A stretch of DNA of 64,000 bases from VRUE01 sp963707965 (GTDB lineage Bacteria; Actinomycetota; Thermoleophilia; Solirubrobacterales; 70-9), in NCBI GenBank assembly GCA_963707965.1, contig CAVPRR010000007.1, positions 434,001-498,000 on the forward strand. The letters run 5' to 3'. Positions 1 to 7,408 of this stretch are shown piece by piece (the first letter of the stretch is position 1; every line of letters starts with the position of its first letter). The translations under genes were made by a program, and so were the position numbers. The notes below the pieces were generated by a model that saw nothing but the letters and a program-made list of their open reading frames with translations, was not told the origin of the DNA and made no database searches.

Positions 1-1
1 A

Positions 2-187
2 ACCCCTGCCGAATTCGAGGACGGTCTGCGCCTGAGATGCGCTCCTCACACGGCACCGATGGTCGGTGTCTGCGCGCAACGCCGCGCTGCGGGCCGAGAC
101 ATCGTCTTCGGCCTGGAGGGCGAGCCCCCGGTCGACCCACTCGCACTGGAGATCGACCTGACTCGATGTGCGCTCGTGATCGCCTGA
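2..187 (+). CDS. C-terminal end of an unknown protein, cut by the window edge
   Basis: The frame beginning at base 2 is open from the window edge to a TGA at 185-187 and gives 61 residues of balanced composition (core VFGLEGEPPVDPLALEIDL). It lies immediately upstream of the small-gene series and is too short for reliable family assignment. A different frame open from base 37 to 594 overlaps it, but its first 87 codons read as Arg/Pro-rich shadow sequence, so the frame at base 2 is preferred here. It is probably the last gene of the preceding transcription unit of the same mobile region. Confidence 0.5.
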   Translation, partial: TPAEFEDGLRLRCAPHTAPMVGVCAQRRAAGRDIVFGLEGEPPVDPLALEIDLTRCALVIA

Positions 188-297
188 TCGCGAACCCCCT
201 CCCCCCCACCCACCCCCGCGTCCAGGCGGGCGCGGGGCCCTCTGCCGGAGGTACCGCGCTCAGCGCGCGGGAAAGCCCGCAATACGGAGGTAACGAC

Positions 298-594
298 ATG
301 GATACCCAGAACCGGCAGCCGGCTTCGACTGCCGCTACTCAGACGAGCGCGAAGCGCATGGCGATCACGCTGTTCGCGCCAAACGACGACGACAACAATC
401 CTCGCCTCCTGCGCCTCGTTGTGAGCATGGAGGATGGCAGCGTCCTCGCCGCCATAGAGGACGGGGGAGAAGACGGTGCACTCGCGCCCGCCGGCTTCCC
501 CGGGTGCGCACCAGGTCCCTACTTCTACGTGGACGCCAGGGAGTACGAACGCGTCCTCGAGAGATGGGGGCCGGCGGGTCCCGCCTCCTCGTAG
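298..594 (+). CDS. small acidic hypothetical protein
   Basis: This 98-residue protein starts at an ATG preceded by an ideal GGAGG at seven-base spacing; the open frame extends further upstream but without a comparable ribosome site. The N-terminal 20 residues are Thr/Ala/Gln-rich. They are followed by a beta-rich stretch (LLRLVVSMEDGSVLAAIEDGG) with several acidic residues. No signal peptide, membrane segment or recognised motif is present. The upstream leader contains the arms CCCCGCG and CGCGGGG about 80 bases before the start. It is the first complete gene of the mobile-element-like series; no function is recognised. Confidence 0.65.
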   Translation: MDTQNRQPASTAATQTSAKRMAITLFAPNDDDNNPRLLRLVVSMEDGSVLAAIEDGGEDGALAPAGFPGCAPGPYFYVDAREYERVLERWGPAGPASS

Positions 595-754
595 GCGGAG
601 CCGGGCGCCTCAACCAGGCGCGCATCACCACAGCAAGCCATCGCGGCTGACCAGGCTCGCGATGGGCCATTTGAAAAAGCAGAGGCTCACCAGCTCTGAA
701 CGGCCGGCTGGGCACTCGTGGATCGGGGTTCGTGCCCCAGGAAGTGAGAAGCAA

Positions 755-985
755 ATGTGTACCGCTGACAGCTGGGACGCTGAGGATGACGGCGTCCCCA
801 CGGAGACCGATTTGCAAAAGCTCGTCGATTGCAGGGACTGCGGTGACCCCACCCCTCCTGACGATCTCGAGGACGGGTTCTGCCTCTATTGCAGGACCCA
901 GCACGCCAGCGATGACGGGATCGGGGAAGACGATGACCCACCCGCTGGCGATGACGCCGAGCCCCGGGGGTCGATGCTCGCCTGA
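755..985 (+). CDS. small zinc-ribbon protein
   Basis: This 76-residue protein begins at an ATG nine to ten bases after AGGAAGTGAG. An in-frame ATG at 662 has no ribosome site and would add 31 residues of low quality. Two CxxC pairs, CRDC and CLYC, are separated by about 13 residues, which is the geometry of a small zinc ribbon. The flanks are very acidic (for example GEDDDPPAGDDAE). Such stand-alone ribbons often serve as DNA- or protein-binding adaptors. It differs in spacing from the two related zinc-ribbon proteins further downstream. The specific role is unknown. Confidence 0.6.
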   Translation: MCTADSWDAEDDGVPTETDLQKLVDCRDCGDPTPPDDLEDGFCLYCRTQHASDDGIGEDDDPPAGDDAEPRGSMLA

Positions 986-1184
986 TCGTCGACGGATGCC
1001 GGCACGGGAACGGCCGAGGCTCCACGCGCAATCCGCTCGCGGAGTGTCGGCCATTCCCGGCCAGCGCGCCTGAGTTCGCCTGAGCGGGACTGTCCCGCCG
1101 GGCCCATCACCCATGAAATGCAGCGCCGCGACCCGAGCGGTTCTCTGGCGAGCGCCTGCGAGCACGCGATGGAGGTGAGAAGCG

Positions 1185-1508
1185 ATGCGAGTGACTAGAG
1201 ACCGGCATAGGTCCCTTCTTGGGTCCGAAGCCTACAAACACATGAAGGCTCGCAAGGCGGATGCCCAGGCGCTGATCAACGAGGCCGCAAAGCACAACGC
1301 AACCCTCGAGGAGGCGCTGAACTACGCCGGGCGTCAGATCAGAGCTGCCCTGCGCGCCAAACGGGTGTACGAAGCCGAGCTTCACCGCGAACGGGAACTC
1401 GAAGAGCTGAGACAACTGGAAGCGGAGGAGGCCGGCGACGAATTCGCCAACACTCTCGCGGCCAGGTTGTGGGGCCCTGACCCGTATCTCGATTCAGAGG
1501 ACCTGTAA
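1185..1508 (+). CDS. coiled-coil hypothetical protein
   Basis: The protein has 107 residues and starts at an ATG with GGAGG nine bases upstream. It is almost wholly helical: residues about 20-55 are Ala-rich and residues 56-90 are a charged Glu/Arg heptad-like segment (ELHRERELEELRQLEAEE), so a short coiled coil is likely. There is no membrane segment or metal-binding motif. It ends ten bases before the next ATG, so it is probably co-transcribed with the zinc-ribbon gene that follows. No known family is recognised. Confidence 0.7.
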   Translation: MRVTRDRHRSLLGSEAYKHMKARKADAQALINEAAKHNATLEEALNYAGRQIRAALRAKRVYEAELHRERELEELRQLEAEEAGDEFANTLAARLWGPDPYLDSEDL

Positions 1509-1518
1509 GGAGCTGACA

Positions 1519-1857
1519 ATGAAACGCGCAAACGTAAGACGCACCGGGGCAGGAGGTGATCCAGGACTCCACATCTGCCCCGAGTGCCATTCGAATCTGG
1601 TGCAGCCGGTCCGGCGCGAAGGGACTGCCCGGTCCGGCTATCAGCGTCTCTGGCGCCTCTGCCCCGACTGCGGATGGCGGTGCGAGAGCATGCATACGGA
1701 GTCCGAGCTCAAGGCGTTCGACCGCGCGCTCAAAGACGGGACCAGGGAGCTCGAGCGCGCGCTCACGAAACGCCAGTACGAAGGCATCCAGGACATACAG
1801 GAGGCCTTTTCGGCAGCACTGGAGGCGGACCTGATCACCGCCGACGATTTCCGTTGA
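1519..1857 (+). CDS. zinc-ribbon protein, paralogue of the gene at 3186
   Basis: This 112-residue protein has CPEC at residues 20-23 and CPDC at 48-51, forming a zinc ribbon. A helical charged region and the C-terminal motif LITADDFR follow. The gene at 3186-3674 has the same layout (HVCPRC, CPEC, the phrase FVQP after the first pair, and LITADDFR at the end), so the two are paralogues. The start is an ATG with AAGGAG just upstream, ten bases after the preceding stop. The fold suggests nucleic-acid or protein contact, but no partner can be named from sequence. Confidence 0.75.
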   Translation: MKRANVRRTGAGGDPGLHICPECHSNLVQPVRREGTARSGYQRLWRLCPDCGWRCESMHTESELKAFDRALKDGTRELERALTKRQYEGIQDIQEAFSAALEADLITADDFR

Positions 1858-2047
1858 TTCACATCTGATCACTCCCTGACGCGCCCCCGCCCACCGAAGG
1901 AGAGCGGGGCGCGGTCCCCTGCGCACAGCCGGGCCCGCCCGGGCCGTGCGCCGCAATGACCGACGGCCTGGGCGCAGCACGCGCCGCCGGCGTCGGTCGG
2001 ATCGCAACCGATTGAAGACCCCCAAGGGGTCAGAGAGGAGCCGAAAG

Positions 2048-2308
2048 ATGGGTGCATTCCGTCTGGTGTGGTCGAAGCTGCGAGCCGTGGGCCAGCGCCT
2101 GCGCAGACGCTTTCGCCGCCGGACCGCGCTGCCGGCGCCAAAACCGCCGAGCGTCTCGTCGCCGGAGCAGAGCGCCTCGTCCCGCGAACGCAGGGAACGC
2201 AATGCCGAGCGGCGGCGTGTCCGCGAAGCCAATCGCCGTCGCCTTCCGCACGGGAGGCAGCGAGGGCGCCGGCCCGGACCGCGCCGCAGCGGTAAGCGCG
2301 GCAGATAG
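2048..2308 (+). CDS. very basic Arg-rich small protein
   Basis: This 86-residue protein starts at an ATG seven bases after AGAGGAG. After the start MGAFRLVWSKLR it is dominated by Arg (RRRFRRRT, NRRRLPHGRQRGRRPGPRRS), which would suit non-specific nucleic-acid binding. Because low-complexity Arg-rich frames also arise by chance in GC-rich DNA, the support is mainly the ribosome site and the position in a same-strand series of small genes. A second Arg-tailed small gene lies at 5819. An imperfect hairpin of GCGCAC and GTGCGC arms lies about 100 bases upstream. Confidence 0.5.
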   Translation: MGAFRLVWSKLRAVGQRLRRRFRRRTALPAPKPPSVSSPEQSASSRERRERNAERRRVREANRRRLPHGRQRGRRPGPRRSGKRGR

Positions 2309-2811
2309 ACACGAGCTTGGGACGGCGCTCTTCGCGTCGCTCCCCTTCCTCGTGCTCACCGCCTCGCCTCAGCCGGCGAGCCGGTCTTGGGAAAACGCCG
2401 GGGTCCCGCCCGGAGAGCACGGCGGGCTGGACTCCACGTTCAGGAGCAGGAGCGAACTGGCACCGGCACGTTTGTGCCGGTTTCCCGTTCCCGCACTGAG
2501 CCATAGCTAGCTGGCTCAGGCGATTGAACCTGCTCAACAGATGGCCACGTCCCGAGGACGTGGATTGCTGCTTGCACACCGCCGGGCGACCGCCCCGGTG
2601 GTGTGCGAGCCGGCAGCCGAGGTCGTCAGTCCACGGCTTCGGCGCAGAGATGACCAGCGACCGCAGTGTGACATCGCCCCCATGTGCGCGCGACGCACGG
2701 GACGGGCGACGTCGAATCGCAATCGACGGCTTCAAGCGAACAGGGACGGGATCCCGGCCGAGTCGCTCGTGACCGGGACCCACCAACTGCAACCGACAGG
2801 AGGAACCATCC
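2309..2811. other. gene-free stretch with four consecutive inverted repeats
   Basis: No convincing coding frame occupies these 500 bases. Between 2462 and 2606 there are four inverted repeats in a row. The first is ACCGGCAC/GTGCCGGT with a 4-base loop (2462-2481). The second is CTGAGCCA/TGGCTCAG around TAGCTAGC (2496-2519). The third is CCACGTCC/GGACGTGG with a 3-base loop (2545-2563). The fourth has 13-bp arms starting GCACACC and ending GGTGTGC (2574-2606). The first is followed by TTT and could double as a terminator. Serial hairpins next to SSB genes resemble a transfer or replication origin, but this is inference. Confidence 0.45.
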
Positions 2812-3009
2812 ATGGGAGAAGCGAGAAGGTCAAGAACGCGCAGGCACCGCCCCGCGCTGAGCAGGCACGGCGAATTGACGTTGAGTGACGTCGAGTGGCT
2901 CGCCGAGTACTCCGAGCTCCCCGCGCAGGTGATCGAGACCCTCACCGATGTCGTCACGGCAAGGGAACGCGACAAGGCCGACAAGCAGGGGCGGTCGCGC
3001 CAGAGGTGA
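2812..3009 (+). CDS. small basic hypothetical protein
   Basis: This 65-residue protein starts at an ATG seven bases after AGGAGGAA, one of the best ribosome sites in the window. The N-terminus is Arg-rich and the middle (LTLSDVEWLAEYSELP) looks like two short helices. The tail is charged. There is no cysteine or membrane segment. It follows the gap with serial inverted repeats and precedes a terminator-like hairpin at 3121, so it may be transcribed on its own. No family is recognised. Confidence 0.6.
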   Translation: MGEARRSRTRRHRPALSRHGELTLSDVEWLAEYSELPAQVIETLTDVVTARERDKADKQGRSRQR

Positions 3010-3120
3010 GTGCAACCGGCGGCGCCGATGAACCGGCGGCGACGGCACGGACCTCCGGATAGTTCGAGTTACACCGATCTCCAGGACGGAGTCGGTCTGC
3101 TGATTGAGGGCGGCTGGACG

Positions 3121-3149
3121 GGGCTCGGCGCATTGCGCCGGGCCCTTTT
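3121..3149 (+). terminator. intrinsic terminator-like hairpin
   Basis: Eleven-base arms at 3121-3131 and 3135-3145 pair with one G-U and a 3-base loop, and are followed by TTTT. It lies 110 bases after the stop of the 2812 gene and 37 bases before the start of the next one, so it could end the first transcript or act as a leader attenuator for the zinc-ribbon gene. Confidence 0.6.
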
Positions 3150-3185
3150 GTCGTTCGCCGACGTTGCAAGAAAGGAGTGGTTGAA

Positions 3186-3674
3186 ATGAAACGGTTTCGA
3201 CACATGTTGACGCCGCTCAACGTGCTGGCGTTCCTGCTGGGCTCGGCGCCGAAGTTGGCCTCCGACCCGCGCCTTCGCCGGGAGTTGAGCGGAGCGGTCG
3301 ATCGCTCGCCAAGCGGCGTCGCGAGTCCCGACGAGGACTGTGCCGACGACCGCCACGGGGCGGCGAATTCGGAGCATGGGCTCCATGTCTGCCCCCGGTG
3401 CGGCTCGAAGTTCGTACAGCCGACCCGCTGGGAGCAGACCGGGAGCCGCCTGCACTGGCATATCTGGCGGCGGTGCCCGGAGTGCGAGTGGCACTCCGAC
3501 GCGGTCCACGGTGAGCGCGAGATCGACGTCTTCGACGAAGCGCTCGACGAGGGGTCCGAGATGCTCTCCGAAAGACTCAAGGAGCTAGAAAGGGAGGGAG
3601 TAAGGGAAATCGCCGACGTGTTCTCCGTCGCGCTTGCGGCGGATCTGATCACCGCCGACGATTTCCGGCTGTAG
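3186..3674 (+). CDS. zinc-ribbon protein with N-terminal extension
   Basis: This 162-residue protein starts at an ATG eight bases after AAAGGAG; a GTG nine bases earlier lies inside that site and is rejected. Residues 1-68 are a hydrophobic start (MLTPLNVLAFLLGSAP) and a charged linker not found in its paralogue at 1519. Residues 69-72 (CPRC) and 97-100 (CPEC) form a zinc ribbon. Residues 110-162 are helical and end LITADDFRL. The paralogue shares the ribbon and tail, so a duplication within the element, with gain or loss of an N-terminal part, is likely. The function is unknown. Confidence 0.75.
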   Translation: MKRFRHMLTPLNVLAFLLGSAPKLASDPRLRRELSGAVDRSPSGVASPDEDCADDRHGAANSEHGLHVCPRCGSKFVQPTRWEQTGSRLHWHIWRRCPECEWHSDAVHGEREIDVFDEALDEGSEMLSERLKELEREGVREIADVFSVALAADLITADDFRL

Positions 3675-3737
3675 CGACAGCCGCCGACCGCGACCCCGGC
3701 CCACCTGCGATTCAACACCCGTCAGGCGGGGCCGGGG

Positions 3738-3812
3738 TCGCATATAGCCACACACCGGGTGGCCGGGTTGCATATGGCCACACGCCAGGTGGGCCAGCGT
3801 CGCCTATAGCGG
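3738..3812. repeat. iteron-like direct repeats upstream of the SSB gene
   Basis: Units starting at 3738, 3768 and 3800 share TYGCATATRGCCACACRCC, with the third being degenerate (TCGCCTATAGCGGCC). Spacings of 30 and 32 bases are close to three helical turns, which places the sites on one face of DNA. The array sits in the 370-base leader of the first SSB gene, ahead of a large hairpin. It could be replication iterons or operator sites. Confidence 0.5.
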
Positions 3813-3913
3813 CCGTTAGTCGCCACGGGACTCGCGCCGCCGCGCCGAGTCCTCATCGCGGTCTCGACAAGTGGAGACCGCTTCCCGGAAGGCCAGACGC
3901 CACACAGGCGTGA

Positions 3914-3965
3914 GGTGGCCTATCGCTCGCCCGAGCCCCGGCTCGACGGCGAGCGATAGGCGACC
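3914..3965. other. long hairpin in the SSB leader
   Basis: CCTATCGCTCGCC at 3919-3931 pairs perfectly with GGCGAGCGATAGG at 3948-3960. An inner CGAGCC/GGCTCG stem extends it, and four of the five outer base pairs also match. No T-run follows. It lies 83 bases before the SSB start and, as RNA, would be a very stable leader structure. Confidence 0.6.
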
Positions 3966-4047
3966 TCGTCCGTCCCTGCGCAGAACGCGCGCCGGGGGGC
4001 TGGGTCGACCGCAATCGAATCGAAACAACAGGAGGAGGACAAACACG

Positions 4048-4428
4048 ATGGGCCAACCGCAGAACGAGAGGAAGCCCAAGAAGGACACCAACGTCCTGGT
4101 CGTCAGCGGACGCCTGACGCGCGACGTCAAACAGCACGGCTCGATGGCCACGTTCGGCCTGGCCGTTCACAAGATCAGGTCGGTAACGGGCGAGTGGAAA
4201 GAGGTGGCGTTCTTCATCGACGTGAAGGTCTTTGGCAAAGCTGCCAAAAACAGCCTCAAATACCTCGAGAAGGGCCGCCCCGTGCTGCTCACCGGCAGCC
4301 TCGACATCGAGGAATACAAGCTCAAATTGGGCGACAAGGTCGTGTACTACGACGAGAAGAAGAAGCGGCCGGTGATGATGAAGTCGCCGGTGGTGCTCAC
4401 CGACGACGTGCAGTTCCTCAACGGCTGA
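4048..4428 (+). CDS. single-stranded DNA-binding protein (OB fold)
   Basis: This 126-residue protein has the layout of an SSB-type OB fold. An early strand (VLVVSGRLTRDVKQ) is followed by the WKEVAFFIDVKVFGKAA strand-turn and then KGRPVLLTGSL, which matches the KG..V.V.G.L segment of SSB proteins. It would coat single-stranded DNA during replication, repair or transfer. It lacks the acidic DDDIPF-like tail that recruits partners in chromosomal SSB, ending VQFLNG instead, so it is probably a specialised element-borne form. The start ATG follows GGAGGAGG. It is the first of three consecutive OB-fold genes. Confidence 0.85.
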   Translation: MGQPQNERKPKKDTNVLVVSGRLTRDVKQHGSMATFGLAVHKIRSVTGEWKEVAFFIDVKVFGKAAKNSLKYLEKGRPVLLTGSLDIEEYKLKLGDKVVYYDEKKKRPVMMKSPVVLTDDVQFLNG

Positions 4429-4464
4429 CGCGCTAGAGGCGCGGAATGCCCGATTCGCGCGCAG

Positions 4465-4495
4465 GCGGGCTCGACGCGGTTCGCGTCGGGCCCGC
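4465..4495. other. hairpin between the first and second OB-fold genes
   Basis: Fourteen-base arms at 4465-4478 and 4482-4495 pair with one G-U and a 3-base loop. There is no T-run after it. It starts 37 bases past the SSB stop and could stabilise or end that transcript. Confidence 0.55.
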
Positions 4496-4614
4496 TGCCG
4501 CGTGGGCAGGGGTGGCCGGCACACGCCACCCCGGCCCAACCTCGACCACATGCCATTCCGGCTGGGTCGACTCACATTCATCGACTCTCTACACCATTGA
4601 GGGGTGAGCTTTTC

Positions 4615-4947
4615 ATGTCGGATTCACACGTAGTCTTTGCGACCGGAACCGTCAGTCGGGCACCGGAGCTGCAGGTGATTGGAGCAGGCACGCGTGTATG
4701 CGTTCTGCAGATCGCCGTGGAGCAGTTCCGCTGCCTCGGCGATGGGCACCTCGAGACGCCCAGGTACCTCACGGCCACCGTCACCGACGACCAGGCCGTG
4801 AACTGCGTCGATCGCCTCTGCATGGGTCGTTCCATTGCGCTCGAGGCCGAGCTCGTGCAGGGCGGCGAGAGCGCCGAAGGAGTTGCCTCGGCCGTCTACT
4901 TCGTCGGCTCGGCGTCTCGGGCCACCGGGCAGTCCGCACAGATCTGA
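4615..4947 (+). CDS. SSB-like OB-fold protein, divergent
   Basis: This 110-residue protein opens with VVFATGTVSRAPELQVIGAG, the first strands of an SSB-type OB fold. RYLTATVTDDQAVNCVDRL and the GRSIALEAELVQ strand follow, which parallels KG..V...G.L in SSB. The sequence is much more divergent than the gene at 4048, and the DNA-contacting aromatic residues are few. It has four cysteines. The start ATG follows GAGGGGTGAGC. Its place between two other OB-fold genes supports a DNA-binding role, but the family call is moderate. Confidence 0.65.
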   Translation: MSDSHVVFATGTVSRAPELQVIGAGTRVCVLQIAVEQFRCLGDGHLETPRYLTATVTDDQAVNCVDRLCMGRSIALEAELVQGGESAEGVASAVYFVGSASRATGQSAQI

Positions 4948-5052
4948 CCCTGCCCGTCGGCAGGTGACCAATCGCAGTTCGAGTGAGCGCGGCGCAGTCA
5001 CGCCGCACTCGTTCGCATCGACAAATTGCAGTCAACGAAGGAGTGAACAGCG

Positions 5053-5760
5053 ATGCCACGTTCAAATAGAAACAAGGTGAATCTCTCGGGCCTCGTGGTG
5101 GCAGAGCCCGAGCTGACGGTGGAGAACGATTCTGACGTACTCCACATGGAGGTGCGTTCGCGGCGTTACCGCCGGCGGGGAGATGAACTGGTCGAATACT
5201 ACGACCTCGTCAACATCGACGTGCACGGCCGACGTGCGAAGCCGACGAGCGAGCGCGTGTGCAACGGCATGGTGGTCGACATCACCGGCCGGATCGAGGC
5301 GCGCGATCGCCCGCTTCAGGTGGACGGCGAGTACGTCTACGACGCCGAAGGCAAGCAGGTGACCTACCGGGCGGTGACGATCGTCGCGACCCGCGTCAGT
5401 CCGCTCTCCTCGCCGCGGGGGTCGGACAGGCGAAAGGAGCGCCGCAGGGAGCCGGGCGCCCAGGGAGCTGACTCGCCCGCCGCTGGCGGGGACGAGCCGG
5501 AGGGCGATCGGCAGACCGCAGCACCCGAGGTGAGGGCGACCGAAGCGGCCGCCGAGCTCGCCCGGAAGCACGACATCGACCTGACCGAGGTCGAGGGCCA
5601 CGGCCAGGTGGTGGACGGCCTGCCAACGATCACGAAACCCGACGTCGCGGTCGCCGTAAGCGCCGCGGAAAAGGAGGCAACCGAAGCCGCCGACCTCCGA
5701 AGGACCGCAGCCAGCGAGGTCGCTGGGGACGGGCCGGAACCAGACGAGCGGACCGCCTGA
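5053..5760 (+). CDS. OB-fold (SSB-like) protein with C-terminal E3-binding-type domain
   Basis: This 235-residue protein has three parts. Residues 1-117 look like an SSB OB fold (KVNLSGLVVAEPELTVENDS, then EYYDLVNIDVHGRRA and the GMVVDITGRIEARD strand). Residues 118-160 are a charged flexible linker. Residues 165-202 (AAELARKHDIDLTEV, then ITKPDV) match the pattern of the peripheral-subunit (E3) binding domain of 2-oxo-acid dehydrogenases, a small helical protein-docking unit. The docking domain may replace the usual acidic SSB tail for partner recruitment; that is inference. The tail is acidic. GAAGGAG precedes the ATG. Confidence 0.7.
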   Translation: MPRSNRNKVNLSGLVVAEPELTVENDSDVLHMEVRSRRYRRRGDELVEYYDLVNIDVHGRRAKPTSERVCNGMVVDITGRIEARDRPLQVDGEYVYDAEGKQVTYRAVTIVATRVSPLSSPRGSDRRKERRREPGAQGADSPAAGGDEPEGDRQTAAPEVRATEAAAELARKHDIDLTEVEGHGQVVDGLPTITKPDVAVAVSAAEKEATEAADLRRTAASEVAGDGPEPDERTA

Positions 5761-5818
5761 CCGACGCGGCTCTCTCTCAATCGAACGACCGCCCAAGGCG
5801 GTTGGAAAGGAGTGTTTG

Positions 5819-6031
5819 TTGAAACACGCACCGTTGCGGAGGCTGCTGTCCTGGCGGCCCTCCAAGCGCAGGACACAGCAGATCAGCAGGAACGAGCGCT
5901 CGACCTGGGAGGAAAGGGACCAACCAAGCTCACTCCGGCCCCATGACCCGGCCGACCTCGGCCGCGCTGCCGCAACCGACCGCGAGGCCATCGAGAAGAG
6001 GTTGGGTGGACGGCGCCGCCGCAAGCGGTAG
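5819..6031 (+). CDS. small Arg-rich hypothetical protein
   Basis: A TTG start seven bases after AAAGGAG gives 70 residues beginning MKHAPLRRLLSW and ending GGRRRRKR. Another TTG lies three bases earlier. A GTG at 5812 in another frame would encode a 44-residue Ala/Gln-rich peptide from overlapping DNA, and sequence alone does not exclude it. The basic tail resembles that of the 2048 gene. The ACCGCC/GGCGGT hairpin at 5790-5804 precedes the ribosome site. No family is recognised. Confidence 0.45.
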   Translation: MKHAPLRRLLSWRPSKRRTQQISRNERSTWEERDQPSSLRPHDPADLGRAAATDREAIEKRLGGRRRRKR

Positions 6032-6111
6032 CGCTCGGGCTGGGTGCGGTTAGCCCCCGGCCATCCACATCGCACACCACGGAGCTTCCTCAGCTCCGGA
6101 CGTCGACGAGC

Positions 6112-6140
6112 GGGGCTCGGCGCGCATGGCGCCGAGCCCC
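6112..6140 (+). terminator. perfect 12-bp hairpin, possible terminator
   Basis: GGGGCTCGGCGC at 6112-6123 pairs exactly with 6129-6140 around a 5-base loop. It is followed by GTCGCATTTCTG, a weak T-run. It lies 81 bases after one gene and 28 bases before the next. The stem sequence resembles that of the 3121 hairpin, which suggests a shared origin. Confidence 0.5.
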
Positions 6141-6167
6141 GTCGCATTTCTGCAAAGGAAGGAAGTG

Positions 6168-6578
6168 ATGCCCATGACCATCGCCAAACGCATCGGCGAG
6201 CGGTTGAAGAGCGCCTGCGACCTGTCCGGCATGGCCGTACTGCTGGCAGCGCTCAAACGACGCAACAGCCAGTTGCGCGACGAAGCGCGTGCAGTGTCAG
6301 CTCTTCGCTGCGCCCTGGAGGCCGAGAGGTCCAACGTGAGGGCCGGCGACGCCGTGCTCGACGCATACCTGCTGGCCGACCGTCAACTTCGTGGCGCCAT
6401 CGACGAGATCGCAATACCGGCACTGCGCGGGTGCGCGGAGGAGGGGTGTGCCTCCGCCGCCGAGGCGCGGCGCAAGCTCGAACTGGCCCGGCCGGACGAT
6501 GTCGACGAAGCGCGCATTCGCGAGATGAGCTGGAGCGCCGACGGCTGGGTTCGGTCCGGCCGCCCGCGACCTGAGTAG
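6168..6578 (+). CDS. helical hypothetical protein
   Basis: This 136-residue protein starts at an ATG after AAGGAAGGAAGTG; the ATG two codons later is an equally good alternative. The sequence is mostly helical (LAALKRRNSQLRDEARAVSALRCALEAERSNV), with three cysteines, two of them close together in RGCAEEGCAS. No membrane segment or domain is recognised. It follows the hairpin at 6112 and precedes the secreted NlpC/P60 protein. It is probably part of the same element cargo. Confidence 0.6.
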   Translation: MPMTIAKRIGERLKSACDLSGMAVLLAALKRRNSQLRDEARAVSALRCALEAERSNVRAGDAVLDAYLLADRQLRGAIDEIAIPALRGCAEEGCASAAEARRKLELARPDDVDEARIREMSWSADGWVRSGRPRPE

Positions 6579-6648
6579 CACCGCAACCGGTCCGCACGCA
6601 CCGCGTGCCGGACGAAATCGCATCGCACTCTCAACAAGGAGGCTGAGC

Positions 6649-7359
6649 ATGACGCTTAGATCATGCGCGGCCGTCGCTGCTGTAACGATCCCACTGCTGG
6701 TGGGCGCGGACGGCAGTGCGGCCCTCGACACCGACTGCTCTGGCGTGGGACCGGGACCTCCCGTCGCGCTCTACAGCGCTACGGCGAGGGCAGAGCTCTG
6801 TCCCTTTGGCGGGAACTCGATCGAAGAGATGGTGAGCGAGTTCCAGCGCGCCAAAGCGGCCGAACGCAGGCAGCGCCGCCTGGAACGTGAGCGGGAACGG
6901 CGAAAACGCGCCGCGGAACGGCGCGCCGAACTGCGTGCGGCAGCGGCACGCCGTGCGAGGTACGTATCCAGCAGCGAGGCGGGCGTTCCGAGAATCGCAC
7001 CACCCGCCGTGAAGGACGCGATCGCGGCTGCGAACTCGATCGCCACCACCCCATACATCTGGGGCGGAGGCCACGGTTCGTTCGAATCGTCGGGATATGA
7101 CTGCTCCGGAGCCGTCAGCTACGCGCTGCACGGCGCGGGGCTTCTCGATGCGCCCCTCACCTCAGGTGAACTGGAGAGCTACGGCGAACCTGGGCCGGGG
7201 CGGTGGATCACGATCTATGCCAACGCCGAGCACGCGTACGCCGTGATCGCCGGATTGCGGTGGGACACGGTCGGCCTCGGCGGCGGTGTGGGTCCGCGGT
7301 GGCACGACGAGCCGCCGTATCCGGCCGAATTCGTCGTCCGGCATCCAATCGGCTACTAG
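6649..7359 (+). CDS. secreted NlpC/P60-family peptidoglycan hydrolase
   Basis: This 236-residue protein begins with a signal peptide (residues 1-25). A charged Arg/Glu coiled coil follows at residues 65-105, and then an NlpC/P60-type domain at 118-236. The catalytic Cys is C152 in SGYDCSG, preceded by PYIWGGG, and the likely His is H195 in NAEHAY. These enzymes cut cell-wall peptides. A coiled coil plus NlpC/P60 is the usual layout of division or wall-remodelling hydrolases, and on conjugative elements such enzymes open the wall for transfer. AAGGAGG precedes the ATG, and a bulged hairpin lies at 6590-6613. Confidence 0.8.
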   Translation: MTLRSCAAVAAVTIPLLVGADGSAALDTDCSGVGPGPPVALYSATARAELCPFGGNSIEEMVSEFQRAKAAERRQRRLERERERRKRAAERRAELRAAAARRARYVSSSEAGVPRIAPPAVKDAIAAANSIATTPYIWGGGHGSFESSGYDCSGAVSYALHGAGLLDAPLTSGELESYGEPGPGRWITIYANAEHAYAVIAGLRWDTVGLGGGVGPRWHDEPPYPAEFVVRHPIGY

Positions 7360-7408
7360 CGAGGCCGATCGGCGCGGACGGGGTTCGCCGAGTGGTTGAA
7401 GCAGGAGT

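Noticed and set aside
37..297. Long open frame upstream of the ATG at 298 that would give a 185-residue protein
   Set aside because: The first 87 residues are Arg/Pro-rich, as in shadow frames. The ribosome site points to the ATG at 298, and the frame at base 2 reads as a better protein over the same DNA.
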